A DNA stretch of 64,000 nucleotides from JACMNW01 sp031406155 (GTDB lineage: Bacteria; Pseudomonadota; Alphaproteobacteria; Rhodobacterales; Rhodobacteraceae): positions 1 through 64,000 of the forward strand of contig JANOGW010000053.1 of assembly GCA_031406155.1 (NCBI GenBank), given 5' to 3'. Every line of letters begins with the position of its first letter. Position 1 is the first letter of the stretch. A model generated the notes under the pieces. The model made no database searches. It had not been told where the DNA came from and worked only from the letters and a program-made list of their open reading frames with translations. Shown here piece by piece: positions 35,669 through 44,540 of the stretch. Position numbers and translations under genes: made by a program.

Positions 35669-35697
35669 TGTTTAGTGGCCAGCGTGCTGACTCGCAA
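35669..35697 (-). promoter_or_regulatory. Promoter of tRNA-Glu
   Basis: On the minus strand TTGCGA (35692-35697) and TAAACA (35669-35674) are separated by exactly 17 bases. Transcription would begin about 35662, some ten bases before the tRNA 5' end at 35652. Not tested; spacing and position give moderate support. Confidence 0.5.
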
Positions 35698-35724
35698 GAG
35701 AAATAATGTAAGCGCACCGCATGA

Positions 35725-37488
35725 TCAGGCGCGGGCCGCATCTTCCAGCCGCAGTTGCACCTTCGACCGCCCGCCGTAGGTGTTAATCTCCAGCCGCCCG
35801 GCCAGATGAAAGCGCTGATGGCCGGGGTTTTCAAGAGCGGGGCCTAGCGGGCCGTCAAAGGCACCGAAGGCAACCGCCTCCAGTTTTGGCTCGCCGTGAT
35901 CTGCGAAACTGAGGCGCAGGTGGTTCTCGCCGATACGGCGTCCGCTGACTGCCTGATCGGCAAATGCAAAGCGCGGGGCAGGGGCCGATGCACCAAACGG
36001 CCCGGCCTGTTCCAGTTGTTCCACCAGGTTCATCGTTGCGGCCGATGTCATCAAGACGCCGTCCAGCCGCAAATCGGCCAGGCCCGCGTCGCCCGACCCC
36101 TGCTTTGCCAGCAAATCCCCCAGCCGCGTCATTGCCGCCTCCAGTTGCCCCCGCGCCACTGATAGCCCGGCGGCCATCTTGTGCCCGCCGCCGCGCAGCA
36201 AAAGACCCTCGGCGACCAGGCGGTGCACGGCGGCCCCCAGATCAACGCCACTGACAGACCGCCCCGAACCCTTGCCTTCGTCGCCTTCTAGGCCGATCAC
36301 GACGGCGGGCCGGTTCGCCGCCTCTTTCAGCCGTGCGGCAACAATGCCCACCACGCCCGGATGCCAGCCTTCGCCTGCCGCCCAGACCAAGGGGCCGTCA
36401 AAGCCGCGCGCTTCGGCCTGCGCCATGGCAGCGGCACGCACCGCCGCTTCGATATCGCGGCGTTCCGTGTTCAACACATCCAGTCGTTCGGCCAGCGCCG
36501 CCGCCTCGTGCGGATCGTCGGTGGCAAGCAGTCGCGCGCCAAGATCGGCCTGCCCGATCCGACCGCCCGCATTGACCCGTGGCCCCAACAGAAACCCCAG
36601 CGCATAAGGGGTCGGAGCCTGATCCATGCGCGCGATATCAGCCAATGCGCGCAGGCCCACCCGTTCGCGCCGCGCCATCACTTTCAGCCCTTGGCGCACC
36701 AAGGCGCGGTTGACGCCGACCAACGGGGCCACATCAGCAACCGTCGCCAACGCCACCAGATCCAGCATCGCGATCAGATCCGGCCCCTGCGCGCCATCAC
36801 TGCGCAATTGCCGGTTCGCCTCGACCAGCATCAGAAATACGACACCTGCCGCGCACAGATGGCCCAGTGATCCGTCTTCGTCTTGCCGGTTCGGGTTCAC
36901 CACCGCAAGGGCAGGCGGCAGCGTTTCTGCGCCGAGGTGATGATCCAGCACCACCACATCCGCCCCCACTGCCGCCGCAATCGGCGCATGGCTCAGCGTT
37001 CCGCAATCGACGCAAAGGATCAGGTCATGTCCGGAGGCAAGGTCGGCCATCGCGGGCACGTTGGGGCCATAGCCTTCGTCGATGCGATCCGGGATATACA
37101 GCGTTGCGGGCCGCCCCATGGCGCGCAGCCAGACCAGCAAGAGGGCCGCCGACGCCCCGCCATCAACATCGTAATCGGCAAAGATGGCAATCTTCTCGCC
37201 GCTCTTGACGGCGGCCAGAAACCGCGCCGCAGCCTTGCTCATGTCCTTCAGCCGCAAGGGGTCCGGCAGCAGGTCGCGCAGCACCGGGTTCAGAAACGCG
37301 GCAGTATCCGAAGGCTCCACACCCCGAACGGCCAGCGTATGGCACAGGGCCAGCGGCAGTCCGGTGATCTGGGCCATCGCTTGCGCCCTCCGATCCTGAT
37401 CTTCCGAAGGGCCGACCCACCTGCGCCCGGTCAGCGATGCCTCGACTCCAAGAAAGGCAGACCCAAGTCGTGCAGGTTTCCCGATCAC
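35725..37488 (-). CDS. recJ: Single-stranded-DNA exonuclease RecJ
   Basis: A 587-residue 5'-to-3' single-strand exonuclease acting in recombination and repair. DHH-family motifs are IFADYDVDGGASAALLL, LCVDCGT, VVLDHHLGAE and the DHHA1 segment GRSVSGVDLGAAVHRL with RGGGHKMAAG. The OB-fold tail (about 460-580) ends in GGRSKVQLRLEDAA. It starts with GTG inside the glpX stop (GTGA), so it is coupled to glpX. Length matches the family. Confidence 0.95.
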   Translation of the reverse strand: MIGKPARLGSAFLGVEASLTGRRWVGPSEDQDRRAQAMAQITGLPLALCHTLAVRGVEPSDTAAFLNPVLRDLLPDPLRLKDMSKAAARFLAAVKSGEKIAIFADYDVDGGASAALLLVWLRAMGRPATLYIPDRIDEGYGPNVPAMADLASGHDLILCVDCGTLSHAPIAAAVGADVVVLDHHLGAETLPPALAVVNPNRQDEDGSLGHLCAAGVVFLMLVEANRQLRSDGAQGPDLIAMLDLVALATVADVAPLVGVNRALVRQGLKVMARRERVGLRALADIARMDQAPTPYALGFLLGPRVNAGGRIGQADLGARLLATDDPHEAAALAERLDVLNTERRDIEAAVRAAAMAQAEARGFDGPLVWAAGEGWHPGVVGIVAARLKEAANRPAVVIGLEGDEGKGSGRSVSGVDLGAAVHRLVAEGLLLRGGGHKMAAGLSVARGQLEAAMTRLGDLLAKQGSGDAGLADLRLDGVLMTSAATMNLVEQLEQAGPFGASAPAPRFAFADQAVSGRRIGENHLRLSFADHGEPKLEAVAFGAFDGPLGPALENPGHQRFHLAGRLEINTYGGRSKVQLRLEDAARA

Positions 37489-38450
37489 TTGACCGGGCTG
37501 CGATAGGTCATCCGCCGGACCGACCCGGTTTTTGACCGCATCAGGATCGTCTCGGTCGTGACCCAGCCGGCCTCCATCTGGATGCCCCTAAGGATCGAAC
37601 CCTGCGTCACCCCGGTAGCGGCAAAGATGACATCGGCGGTGACCAGATCATCGCGGGTGTAGATGCGGTTTAGGTCCGTGATCCCCGCCCGGCGCGCCCG
37701 GCCGCGTTCATCGTCGTTGCGAAACAGCAACTGGCCGTACATCTGGCCGCCCATGCATTTCAGCGCGGCGGCTGCCAATACGCCTTCGGGTGCGCCTCCT
37801 GATCCCATATACATGTCGATGCCCGTTATCGCCGCTTCGGCGCAGTGGATGATGCCCGCCACATCGCCATCGGTGATCAACCGGATCGCGGCACCAGTGG
37901 CGCGCAGTTCGTCGATCATCGCCTCATGGCGGGGCCGTTCCAGCACGCAGACCATTATGTCACTTGGCTGGCAGCCCTTCGCGCGGGCAAGGGCGTGCAC
38001 GCGCTCGGTCGGGGTCATGTCCATGGTGACGGTATCCACCGCAAAGCCGGGGCCGATCGCGAGCTTTTCCATATAGACATCGGGCGCGTGCAGCAGGGTG
38101 TTGCGCGGCGCCATCGCAATCACCGTCAGCGCGTTCGGCATGTCCTTTGCGGTCAGCGTCGTGCCTTCCAGCGGATCAAGGGCAATGTCCACGGCCGGGC
38201 CCATGCCGGTGCCGACTTTCTCGCCGATGTACAACATCGGAGCCTCGTCGCGCTCGCCTTCACCGATTACCACGACGCCGGCGATGTCCAGCAGGTTCAA
38301 CTGATCGCGCATCGCGTTAACCGCCGCCTGATCTGCCGCTTTCTCATCGCCCCGCCCGATCAGCCGGGCCGAGGCCAATGCGGCGGCCTCGGACACGCGC
38401 GCAAGGCCAAGTGACAAGAGCCGGTCTTCAAATTCCGCTTTATCGGCCAT
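37485..38450 (-). CDS. glpX: Class II fructose-1,6-bisphosphatase
   Basis: A 321-residue metal-dependent phosphatase of gluconeogenesis (GlpX type). Recognisable motifs are VVIGEGERDEAPMLYIGE (metal Glu residues), DPLEGTTLTAKDMPNALT (metal Asp and Glu) and GSGGAPEGVLAAAALKCMGG. No membrane segment. A GAAGGA site lies about ten bases before the ATG. hom is 120 bases upstream on the same strand, and recJ overlaps downstream; this hom-glpX-recJ order recurs in Rhodobacterales. Confidence 0.95.
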   Translation of the reverse strand: MADKAEFEDRLLSLGLARVSEAAALASARLIGRGDEKAADQAAVNAMRDQLNLLDIAGVVVIGEGERDEAPMLYIGEKVGTGMGPAVDIALDPLEGTTLTAKDMPNALTVIAMAPRNTLLHAPDVYMEKLAIGPGFAVDTVTMDMTPTERVHALARAKGCQPSDIMVCVLERPRHEAMIDELRATGAAIRLITDGDVAGIIHCAEAAITGIDMYMGSGGAPEGVLAAAALKCMGGQMYGQLLFRNDDERGRARRAGITDLNRIYTRDDLVTADVIFAATGVTQGSILRGIQMEAGWVTTETILMRSKTGSVRRMTYRSPVK

Positions 38451-38570
38451 GGTAGGACATTCCTTCGATGTGTTTTGCGCGATGTCGCTGCGTCTGTCGT
38501 AGCGCGCCTAAGCGGCATTGGGCAAGCGTGGTCACATAACGTGGGCCTTGACGCCGCCTTGCCCCCGCGA

Positions 38571-39857
38571 TCAGACCTCTTCGATCCGGATTGCTACCGG
38601 ATCCCCGACCAGAACCCCTGTGGCGGCAAAGCGGCCCATCGCATGGGCCACGTCATCCCGGGTTGCCTTGTGGGTCACGATCAGCACCGGAGCATGCGCG
38701 CCGGCATGGCCGTACTGGCGCATCCGGTCGATCGATATGCCAGCCTCGCCAAGTGCTGTCGCGATTTTGGCCAGCGCGCCGGGTTTGTCCAGCAAGGTCA
38801 TGCGCAGATAGAACGGCGCGGGTGTCGCGGCGACGGCGGCAATTGGTGTCGCAAGGCTGGCGGCAGGGCGGCCGAAGATCGGCCCCCTTGTGCCGCGCGC
38901 AATATCGATCACGTCGCCCATCACGGCACTGGCCGTCGGGCCCGCACCCGCTCCGGCACCGCGCAGTACGATCTGGCCAACCGCGTCGCCTTCGAGGACC
39001 ACCATGTTGGTGCCGCCCTGCAACTGCCCAAGCGGGCTGTCGGCGGGCACCAGACAGGGCGTCATGCGTTGTTCCAGCCCGCGCCCGGTCATCTGCGCCA
39101 CGCCCAGCAGCTTGATCTTGAACCCCATGTCGGCGGCAAGACGAATATCGTCGATGGAAATCGCGCCGATGCCTTCCAGCTCCACCGCATCAAAGCTGAC
39201 CTTGGTGCCAAAGGCGATGGCCGCCAGCAACGACAACTTGTGCCCGGCATCAATGCCGCCGACATCGAGGTTCGGATCGGCTTCCAGATAGCCAAGTTGG
39301 CGTGCCTCTTCAAAGACGGTGTCATAGGGCAGGCCGGCGGCTTCCATCCGCGTCAGGATATAGTTGCAGGTGCCGTTCATCACACCCATCACCCGGCGGA
39401 TCGCGTTGCCCGCCAGACCTTCGGTCAGCGCTTTGATCACCGGAATACCGCCGGCAACCGCCGCCTCGAACCGGATCACGCGGCCGTTTGCCTCGGCTGC
39501 TTCGGCCAAGGACTGGCCGTGCAGCGCGAGAAGCGCCTTGTTCGCGGTCACCACATCCTTGCCTGCCGCTATCGCGGCCATCGTCGCATCGCGGGCCGGG
39601 CCGTCAGAGCCCCCCATCAGTTCGACGAAAACATCGACGTCATCGCGCTGCGCCAAAGCAACCGGATCGGCTTCCCACGCATAGCCCGACAGATCGGCAT
39701 CCCGGTTGCGCGACTGGTCGCGGGCTGAAACGGCGGTGATCGTGACGGCGCGTCCGCTGCGAGCGGCAATCAGGTCCGCATGGCGTTGCACGATGCCGAC
39801 AACACCGACCCCGACAGTGCCAAGCCCGGCAATACCAAGACGCAATGGGGCGGGCAT
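38571..39857 (-). CDS. hom: Homoserine dehydrogenase
   Basis: A 428-residue enzyme reducing aspartate semialdehyde to homoserine, for threonine and methionine synthesis. The start at 39857 is chosen for GGAGA six bases upstream; an ATG five codons earlier lacks such a site. The nucleotide motif is LGIAGLGTVGVGVVGI. Catalytic and substrate stretches are DVVTANKALLA, AVAGGIPVIKALTEGLAGN and GVMNGTCNYILTRM. The C-terminal ACT domain (about 350-428; FYLRMTLLDKPGALAKIA) should sense threonine. No fused aspartokinase. Confidence 0.95.
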   Translation of the reverse strand: MPAPLRLGIAGLGTVGVGVVGIVQRHADLIAARSGRAVTITAVSARDQSRNRDADLSGYAWEADPVALAQRDDVDVFVELMGGSDGPARDATMAAIAAGKDVVTANKALLALHGQSLAEAAEANGRVIRFEAAVAGGIPVIKALTEGLAGNAIRRVMGVMNGTCNYILTRMEAAGLPYDTVFEEARQLGYLEADPNLDVGGIDAGHKLSLLAAIAFGTKVSFDAVELEGIGAISIDDIRLAADMGFKIKLLGVAQMTGRGLEQRMTPCLVPADSPLGQLQGGTNMVVLEGDAVGQIVLRGAGAGAGPTASAVMGDVIDIARGTRGPIFGRPAASLATPIAAVAATPAPFYLRMTLLDKPGALAKIATALGEAGISIDRMRQYGHAGAHAPVLIVTHKATRDDVAHAMGRFAATGVLVGDPVAIRIEEV

Positions 39858-39929
39858 GGAAATCTCCGTCATCAGAACCGTTGGCGGCGTGTTAGCGGTT
39901 TGCAGGCCCACGTGCAACGCATGACAACC

Positions 39930-40166
39930 TTAGTTTGCGGAAGCCTTTGCCCGCAACGCTGCCGCCCGCGCGGCTAGTGCGGCGGCAGTTTCATCACTGG
40001 CAACGGCTCCTTCCGCCTGTGCCAGGATTTCATCCAGCGGCAGCAGCGCAACCGGCTCGTCAGAGGTGGCCAGCGGCGCACCCGCCTCCAGCCCCGGCGG
40101 GGTGCTGCAAGCGGCAAGTACTGGCAACAGGCAGCTGAGGCATAGCAACAGTCGCGGCAAGGCCAT
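39930..40166 (-). CDS. Small lipoprotein
   Basis: A 78-residue predicted lipoprotein. The ATG at 40166 with GGAG upstream gives MALPRLLLCLSCLLPVLAAC, a signal sequence with the lipobox LAAC. The mature part is only about 60 residues, rich in Ala, Glu and Leu and helical (DEILAQAEGAVASDETAAAL). No family is recognised. It precedes hom by 72 bases on the same strand. Confidence 0.6.
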   Translation of the reverse strand: MALPRLLLCLSCLLPVLAACSTPPGLEAGAPLATSDEPVALLPLDEILAQAEGAVASDETAAALAARAAALRAKASAN

Positions 40167-40247
40167 GGTCATCACTCCGCAGGCATGAGTGCCCTACCTA
40201 CGCCCGACGCGCTTGCAGCGGCAATGCAAATCGCAGCAAGCCCGATC

Positions 40248-41159
40248 TTAATGCGCGGGTTTGATGAAGGTGCCATTGCGCAATTCGGCCATTGCCTGTT
40301 GCAACTCAGCTTGGGTGTTCATCACGATCGGCCCATGCCATGCCACCGGTTCCTGGATCGGCGCGCCGGAAATCAGCAAGAACCGAAGGCCGTCGGGGCC
40401 TGCCTGCACCGCCACTTCATCGCCGGTGCCGAACTGAATGAGGGTTCGGTCGCCCGAAAGATCGCGAATGTTAACCTCTTCGCCGCGCACTTCCTTTTCC
40501 AGCAGCACGCCGCGCGGCGTGCTTGCGTCGCGAAACCTGCCCGCGCCTTCGAAAACGTAGGCAAAGGCGCGCCGGTAAGTGTCGATCCTGAACACCTTGC
40601 GCAAGCCGGGCGGCACATAGATGTCAAGGTATTGCGGATCGGCGGCAATACCGTCAACCGGCCCGGTCTTGCCCCAGAACGAGCCCACGATCACCTTCAC
40701 AACGGTGCCGTCATCATCCATGATCTCGGGGATATCGCGACCCTTCACGTCCTGATAGCGCGGCGCGGTCATCTTCAGGCTGCCCGGCAGGTTTGCCCAC
40801 AACTGAAAGCCGTGCATCTGGCCCTTGGCGTTTCCTTTCGGCATTTCCTGATGCAGAATGCCGCGCCCCGCCGTCATCCATTGTACATCGCCGCCGCGCA
40901 GCGTGCCGACGTTGCCAAGGCTGTCACCATGATCGACCGAGCCCGCCAGCACATAGGTAATGGTTTCGATCCCGCGATGCGGGTGCCAGGGAAATCCGCG
41001 ATAGAAATCTTCTGGGCGATCATTGCGGAAATCGTCGAACAGCAGGAACGGGTCCATCTGCTCCGGGTTTTGAAAGCCGAACGCGCGGTGCAGATGCACA
41101 CCGGCGCCTTCCATCGTGGGTTGCGCCTTTGCCTGGTGAACGACGGGTCGGATCGACAT
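40248..41159 (-). CDS. Pirin family protein
   Basis: A 303-residue bicupin of the pirin family. The ATG at 41159 follows AGGAGG. The N-terminal cupin carries the Fe-binding FPWHPHRGIETITYVLAG and later GRGILHQEMP; the C-terminal cupin (about 170-290) ends GAPIQEPVAWHGPIVMNT. Some pirins have quercetinase activity and others bind transcription or metabolic proteins; no choice can be made here. It stands alone on its transcript, after the tad-type terminator-like hairpin. Confidence 0.92.
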   Translation of the reverse strand: MSIRPVVHQAKAQPTMEGAGVHLHRAFGFQNPEQMDPFLLFDDFRNDRPEDFYRGFPWHPHRGIETITYVLAGSVDHGDSLGNVGTLRGGDVQWMTAGRGILHQEMPKGNAKGQMHGFQLWANLPGSLKMTAPRYQDVKGRDIPEIMDDDGTVVKVIVGSFWGKTGPVDGIAADPQYLDIYVPPGLRKVFRIDTYRRAFAYVFEGAGRFRDASTPRGVLLEKEVRGEEVNIRDLSGDRTLIQFGTGDEVAVQAGPDGLRFLLISGAPIQEPVAWHGPIVMNTQAELQQAMAELRNGTFIKPAH

Positions 41160-41258
41160 TGCTGCCTCCTGAGGGTCAAGTTGTTTGCCAAGAATTAGGC
41201 GCAATCACCGCAGTCATCAATGCCCGCCGCGCGCAGACCCGCTGTGCACAAACGCATA

Positions 41259-41285
41259 ATGCCCCGGACGGTCGGCCCGGGGCAT
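41259..41285 (-). terminator. Terminator-like hairpin after the tad genes
   Basis: ATGCCCCGG (41259-41267) is exactly complementary to CCGGGGCAT (41277-41285), with a nine-base loop. It lies 24 bases after the stop of the last tad-type gene on the minus strand. The following bases are only moderately T-rich, so it may be factor-assisted. Confidence 0.6.
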
Positions 41286-41308
41286 CGTGCAGGTTCAAGG
41301 TCAGATCA

Positions 41309-41875
41309 TTAGGTCTGATTGCAAGGCTGGCCATCAATGCAAGTAGGCGACCGGAATCGTGGCCTTGTAACAATGAACTGCTTGAATGTCATGCTGTCCA
41401 GACCAACATTGAATGCTGGCACATAGGGCACTTCGGTTTCGACGATCGTTGCGGAATCAGCATCCGCCATAAATGGAATTCGCTCTTCGAACGCTTGCAA
41501 CGTGGCCGTCGTCAAAGCCAGCATGTCACCGCCGGGCGAATACGACCAATGTACCTGAAACTGGTCATCTGCCTCGCTGTAGGTGATGCTGGTCACGCGC
41601 ATCTTCACGGTTTGGTCCGGATCCAGCATGAAATCCATGACATCGCGAAGCCCGTCGAAAAATGCAGGAGGCCGAGATTTCATTTCACGCGAGATGATAT
41701 CAGAAACTGTGTAAGACGCTTTTTGGACAGTGTTTATAGACCGGAACGAATCCCAGTAAACGAACAGCGCAAGAAATGCCCACAGCAAGGCAGGCAGAAC
41801 AATGACTGTTTCAGCCATGACGGTGCCCGCGTCTTCACGCGCAAAACGGCGAATGCTTGCAACGATGGAAAACAT
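41309..41875 (-). CDS. TadE-like pilus assembly protein
   Basis: A 188-residue bitopic pseudopilin-like protein. The N-terminus REDAGTVMAETVIVLPALLW has the TadE pattern: a short charged leader, a conserved Glu at the start of one membrane helix, then a periplasmic domain. The C-terminal part has two Cys (RSPTCIDGQPCNQT). It is the last gene of a three-gene minus-strand set; its start overlaps the preceding gene by a few bases of spacing (11 bases). Likely part of the Flp/Tad surface pilus machinery, whose main locus is not in this window. Confidence 0.8.
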   Translation of the reverse strand: MFSIVASIRRFAREDAGTVMAETVIVLPALLWAFLALFVYWDSFRSINTVQKASYTVSDIISREMKSRPPAFFDGLRDVMDFMLDPDQTVKMRVTSITYSEADDQFQVHWSYSPGGDMLALTTATLQAFEERIPFMADADSATIVETEVPYVPAFNVGLDSMTFKQFIVTRPRFRSPTCIDGQPCNQT

Positions 41876-41886
41876 ACAATCGCTCC

Positions 41887-42426
41887 TCAACTTGTTGGTT
41901 CGTTTGCAAAAGCCGAAACGGTTGCAATCGCGTATCCGCCACCGAATTCATCTTTCGTCAGTTTCAACCCGATGCCCGTCGTCGGATAGAGTGCGTCTTG
42001 CACGATGCAGGCGCGCATCAACATCAGATCGTTCTCTTGACCCACTTCCAATACGACTGGCGGAGCCGGATCACCGGGCTGGTCCACACATTGCAACGCC
42101 TCGGTCGGCAAAATGAACGCCGCCGTATCCACTTCTATGAAGTCAAGCTTCAGCTTGGCCTTGCAATCGGCAAGGATGATCGTGCGCTTGCAGATTTCCT
42201 GCTTGAGCAGTTCCGGCGTCGGAATCGGATAATGGCCAAGGCGCAGTTCGCGCATCACCATATCGACGGATTGCTCCAACAAGATTGCCCGCGTCATGAA
42301 GAGGCCGCTTTCAAAGGATGCCGAAAAAATGGCAACCAAGACCGGTATTGAAAGCACGAATTCAAGGGACGCGGTACCACCTTCATCGTGCCAGGCAGTG
42401 CGCAGGCGTTTTGCTAACCAGGTCAT
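41887..42426 (-). CDS. TadE-like pilus assembly protein (second copy)
   Basis: A 179-residue protein with the same architecture as its downstream neighbour: DEGGTASLEFVLSIPVLVAIF (Glu plus one membrane helix) and a periplasmic domain with four Cys. It probably pairs with that neighbour as TadE/TadF. Its ATG overlaps the tadG stop (ATGA). The two TadE-like proteins are divergent enough to be old paralogues, not a recent duplication. Confidence 0.8.
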   Translation of the reverse strand: MTWLAKRLRTAWHDEGGTASLEFVLSIPVLVAIFSASFESGLFMTRAILLEQSVDMVMRELRLGHYPIPTPELLKQEICKRTIILADCKAKLKLDFIEVDTAAFILPTEALQCVDQPGDPAPPVVLEVGQENDLMLMRACIVQDALYPTTGIGLKLTKDEFGGGYAIATVSAFANEPTS

Positions 42427-44135
42427 TGGGTCAACCTCAGCTGGCTGATGTTGGTTGCAATGGCGCGGAACGCGGTTCTGATGTTGGTGGGGCTGGCGGC
42501 AAAATAATAAGCGTTCGTGTCATTCGGATAGGCTGGATCATATCCCGTCGTGCACATCTTGATCTGTTGTGCCCCGGCAGTTGGCGCATCAAAGGCGATA
42601 CCGTAGATCACCACGTTCTTTTTCGTTTTCGCCTGACCGCAGATCGACTGCAACTGGCTGTCCATGTCACCGGTCGGTGTCTGGGTGCGGAAGTTCGACA
42701 TCCAGGTGTTGTAGGTGTTTGTCCGGGTAGTGCTGCTGATTCCAAGGGCGCGCGCGTACAACTGCCAGGCGACGTAGCTGACGCGCAATTCTTTCCAGAC
42801 CGTTGTCCAGGCCATCTGGACGCCGCTGCTGTGGGCACTGCTTTTCCAGGCTTCGGCAGTGTTCGTTCCGTTCCTGCAGTTTGTTGAAGTGCAAAGGTGG
42901 GGCACGAAAAACTGGTTTGTTCCGGCAGCGGTCGGTCGGCCCGTCGTGTGCTTGATGGAATAGTAATTATCTGTGCCCTTGTAGATCTGTGACATCCCGT
43001 CCTTGTAGGCAGCCTTCATCCGCTCTTCGGCGAAGTGCGATCCATCCGTCATCAGGACGATCACCTTCAGCGCCTCGTCATCGTCGTACTCAAATGGGCG
43101 GACATCGAACGCGTCCGGGATTGTGCCATCGTTGGCAAGATCTTCGAACATTGGTCGCGCCGCAGGATCAAGCAAGGCCAGACCCCACTTCATCCCGGCA
43201 TTGATCGAGGTCGCGCCAACGGCGTTCAAACCGTTGATCTGCCCCTGCAACACACCGATGTCGTTGTTCGGCGGGCGGACAAAGTTGGCGTTGGAACTTG
43301 GACACCACATGTTGGTAAGAACTGGTCCGCTTGAAGATGCTGCGACATAGGACGTCGATTGCGATGTGCCGGAAAAGCTGTCGGCATAAGCCGTCGTTGG
43401 CAATTCCAAACCGTCTGACATGGATGTGGTGGAATACACACTGGACGGCAGATCAACGCATTGCGTGTTTGCAACCCCAGTTGGCAGCGTAACATTGTAC
43501 TGCGCCGCCATTGTTGGCCCGAGGTTGACCTGCCCGTTGTAAGGCACCAGCGCCACGGAAATACGGTCATCGCCATCGCTGGACAATACCGTATCCACAA
43601 ATTCTGATGCGGCGGATTTCAGGTTAACGATCTTTGTTCCCTGCATCGAACCTGACACGTCAAGAACCAATGCAATTTCCACATTGGTGATGCGCTGTTC
43701 TGCGGTTGCGACCGCAGGAGCATCGAAGCTGTCGATCCCGATCATGTGCAGAAAAATCGGGGCAGTATCGGCGAGTGCTGTTGCGTTCACGGTCTTGAAA
43801 TTGAGACCCTGCGTAACCGTAACCGAGGTCAGGTCCTGCGTCATGCCAACCTTGTCGACGTGGTCACGCACCACTGCCTCTGCATCAAGCGTCTGGGACA
43901 GACCCGCTGCCGCGAGGGTCGAGCGATCGAGGGTGTTCTGCAGGGTCGTGCGCGTCGATTCGTAGCGCATCAGATCAACTGCCAGGCCGCCGATCATGAT
44001 CATCAAGACAAACAGGATCAAAGAAAACAGCAGCACGGCGCCGCTTTCGTCTTTCGAAAATCGCTTGCGCGCCTGGGAAATTGCGGTCTGAATATCGGTC
44101 GGTTCTGAAATACGTTTCACGCTTTGGCTCTCCAT
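42423..44135 (-). CDS. TadG-like pilus protein with VWA domain
   Basis: A 570-residue TadG-like protein. A Tad leader (RFSKDESGAVLLFSLILFVL) with one membrane helix is followed by a pilus-assembly segment and a von Willebrand A domain. Its metal-binding MIDAS is ALVLDVSGSMQG near residue 160 with later VALVPYNGQVN and KVIVLMTDGSHFAEER. The periplasmic part is long, with several CxC-like Cys pairs. The ATG at 44135 is supported by GAGGA; a GTG codon precedes it. It is first in the set. Confidence 0.85.
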   Translation of the reverse strand: MESQSVKRISEPTDIQTAISQARKRFSKDESGAVLLFSLILFVLMIMIGGLAVDLMRYESTRTTLQNTLDRSTLAAAGLSQTLDAEAVVRDHVDKVGMTQDLTSVTVTQGLNFKTVNATALADTAPIFLHMIGIDSFDAPAVATAEQRITNVEIALVLDVSGSMQGTKIVNLKSAASEFVDTVLSSDGDDRISVALVPYNGQVNLGPTMAAQYNVTLPTGVANTQCVDLPSSVYSTTSMSDGLELPTTAYADSFSGTSQSTSYVAASSSGPVLTNMWCPSSNANFVRPPNNDIGVLQGQINGLNAVGATSINAGMKWGLALLDPAARPMFEDLANDGTIPDAFDVRPFEYDDDEALKVIVLMTDGSHFAEERMKAAYKDGMSQIYKGTDNYYSIKHTTGRPTAAGTNQFFVPHLCTSTNCRNGTNTAEAWKSSAHSSGVQMAWTTVWKELRVSYVAWQLYARALGISSTTRTNTYNTWMSNFRTQTPTGDMDSQLQSICGQAKTKKNVVIYGIAFDAPTAGAQQIKMCTTGYDPAYPNDTNAYYFAASPTNIRTAFRAIATNISQLRLTQ

Positions 44136-44540
44136 CACTCGTTCCTCGCTCCCGTCCCCGAAGCTGGGCAGACAGGCTTGGGGGAAAACATTGGTGCGAT
44201 AAGCTTTTAATCGCCGAGGTAAGGCGGAAATATGGCGGATAATCGCCGATCAGGATGAAATTCGACCCCCATCGAAACACTTCACCCAGCCGCGCATCAT
44301 TGTTGATTGATCCATGACATTCACTGCCGTTCTGGGGGGCGTTCATCCAAATGGGGTCTGGCCAACCACCCCCCCTACCGGCAGTTGATCCCGCAAAATT
44401 CGAATCACTTTCGCCGGGCTGCCGCGTGCTTGGTGCGGATATCGGCGCGGCCTGCCACTTTTTTCGGCTTTTTGTAAACCGAATGCCTTATGGGTATCTA
44501 GAGATGTGCAAGACGCATCATGGCACCATGGAGGACGGGC
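44136..44540. promoter_or_regulatory. Divergent tadG/gdh intergenic region
   Basis: This 405-base gap has no gene I can support. Near the tad side TAATCGCCGA occurs at 44208-44217 and 44240-44249, 32 bases apart, and GGCG (44234-44237)/CGCC (44244-44247) can pair around the second copy. The gdh side has only the GGAGG ribosome site at 44530. Confidence 0.5.

Noticed and set aside
38475..39728. 417-codon open frame opposite hom
   Set aside because: Antisense shadow: hom has complete family motifs and the opposite reading is His/Arg/Gly-rich without any fold. High-GC codon bias opens such frames.
40185..41198. 337-codon open frame opposite the pirin gene
   Set aside because: The pirin has clear cupin motifs and a strong ribosome site; the opposite frame has none.
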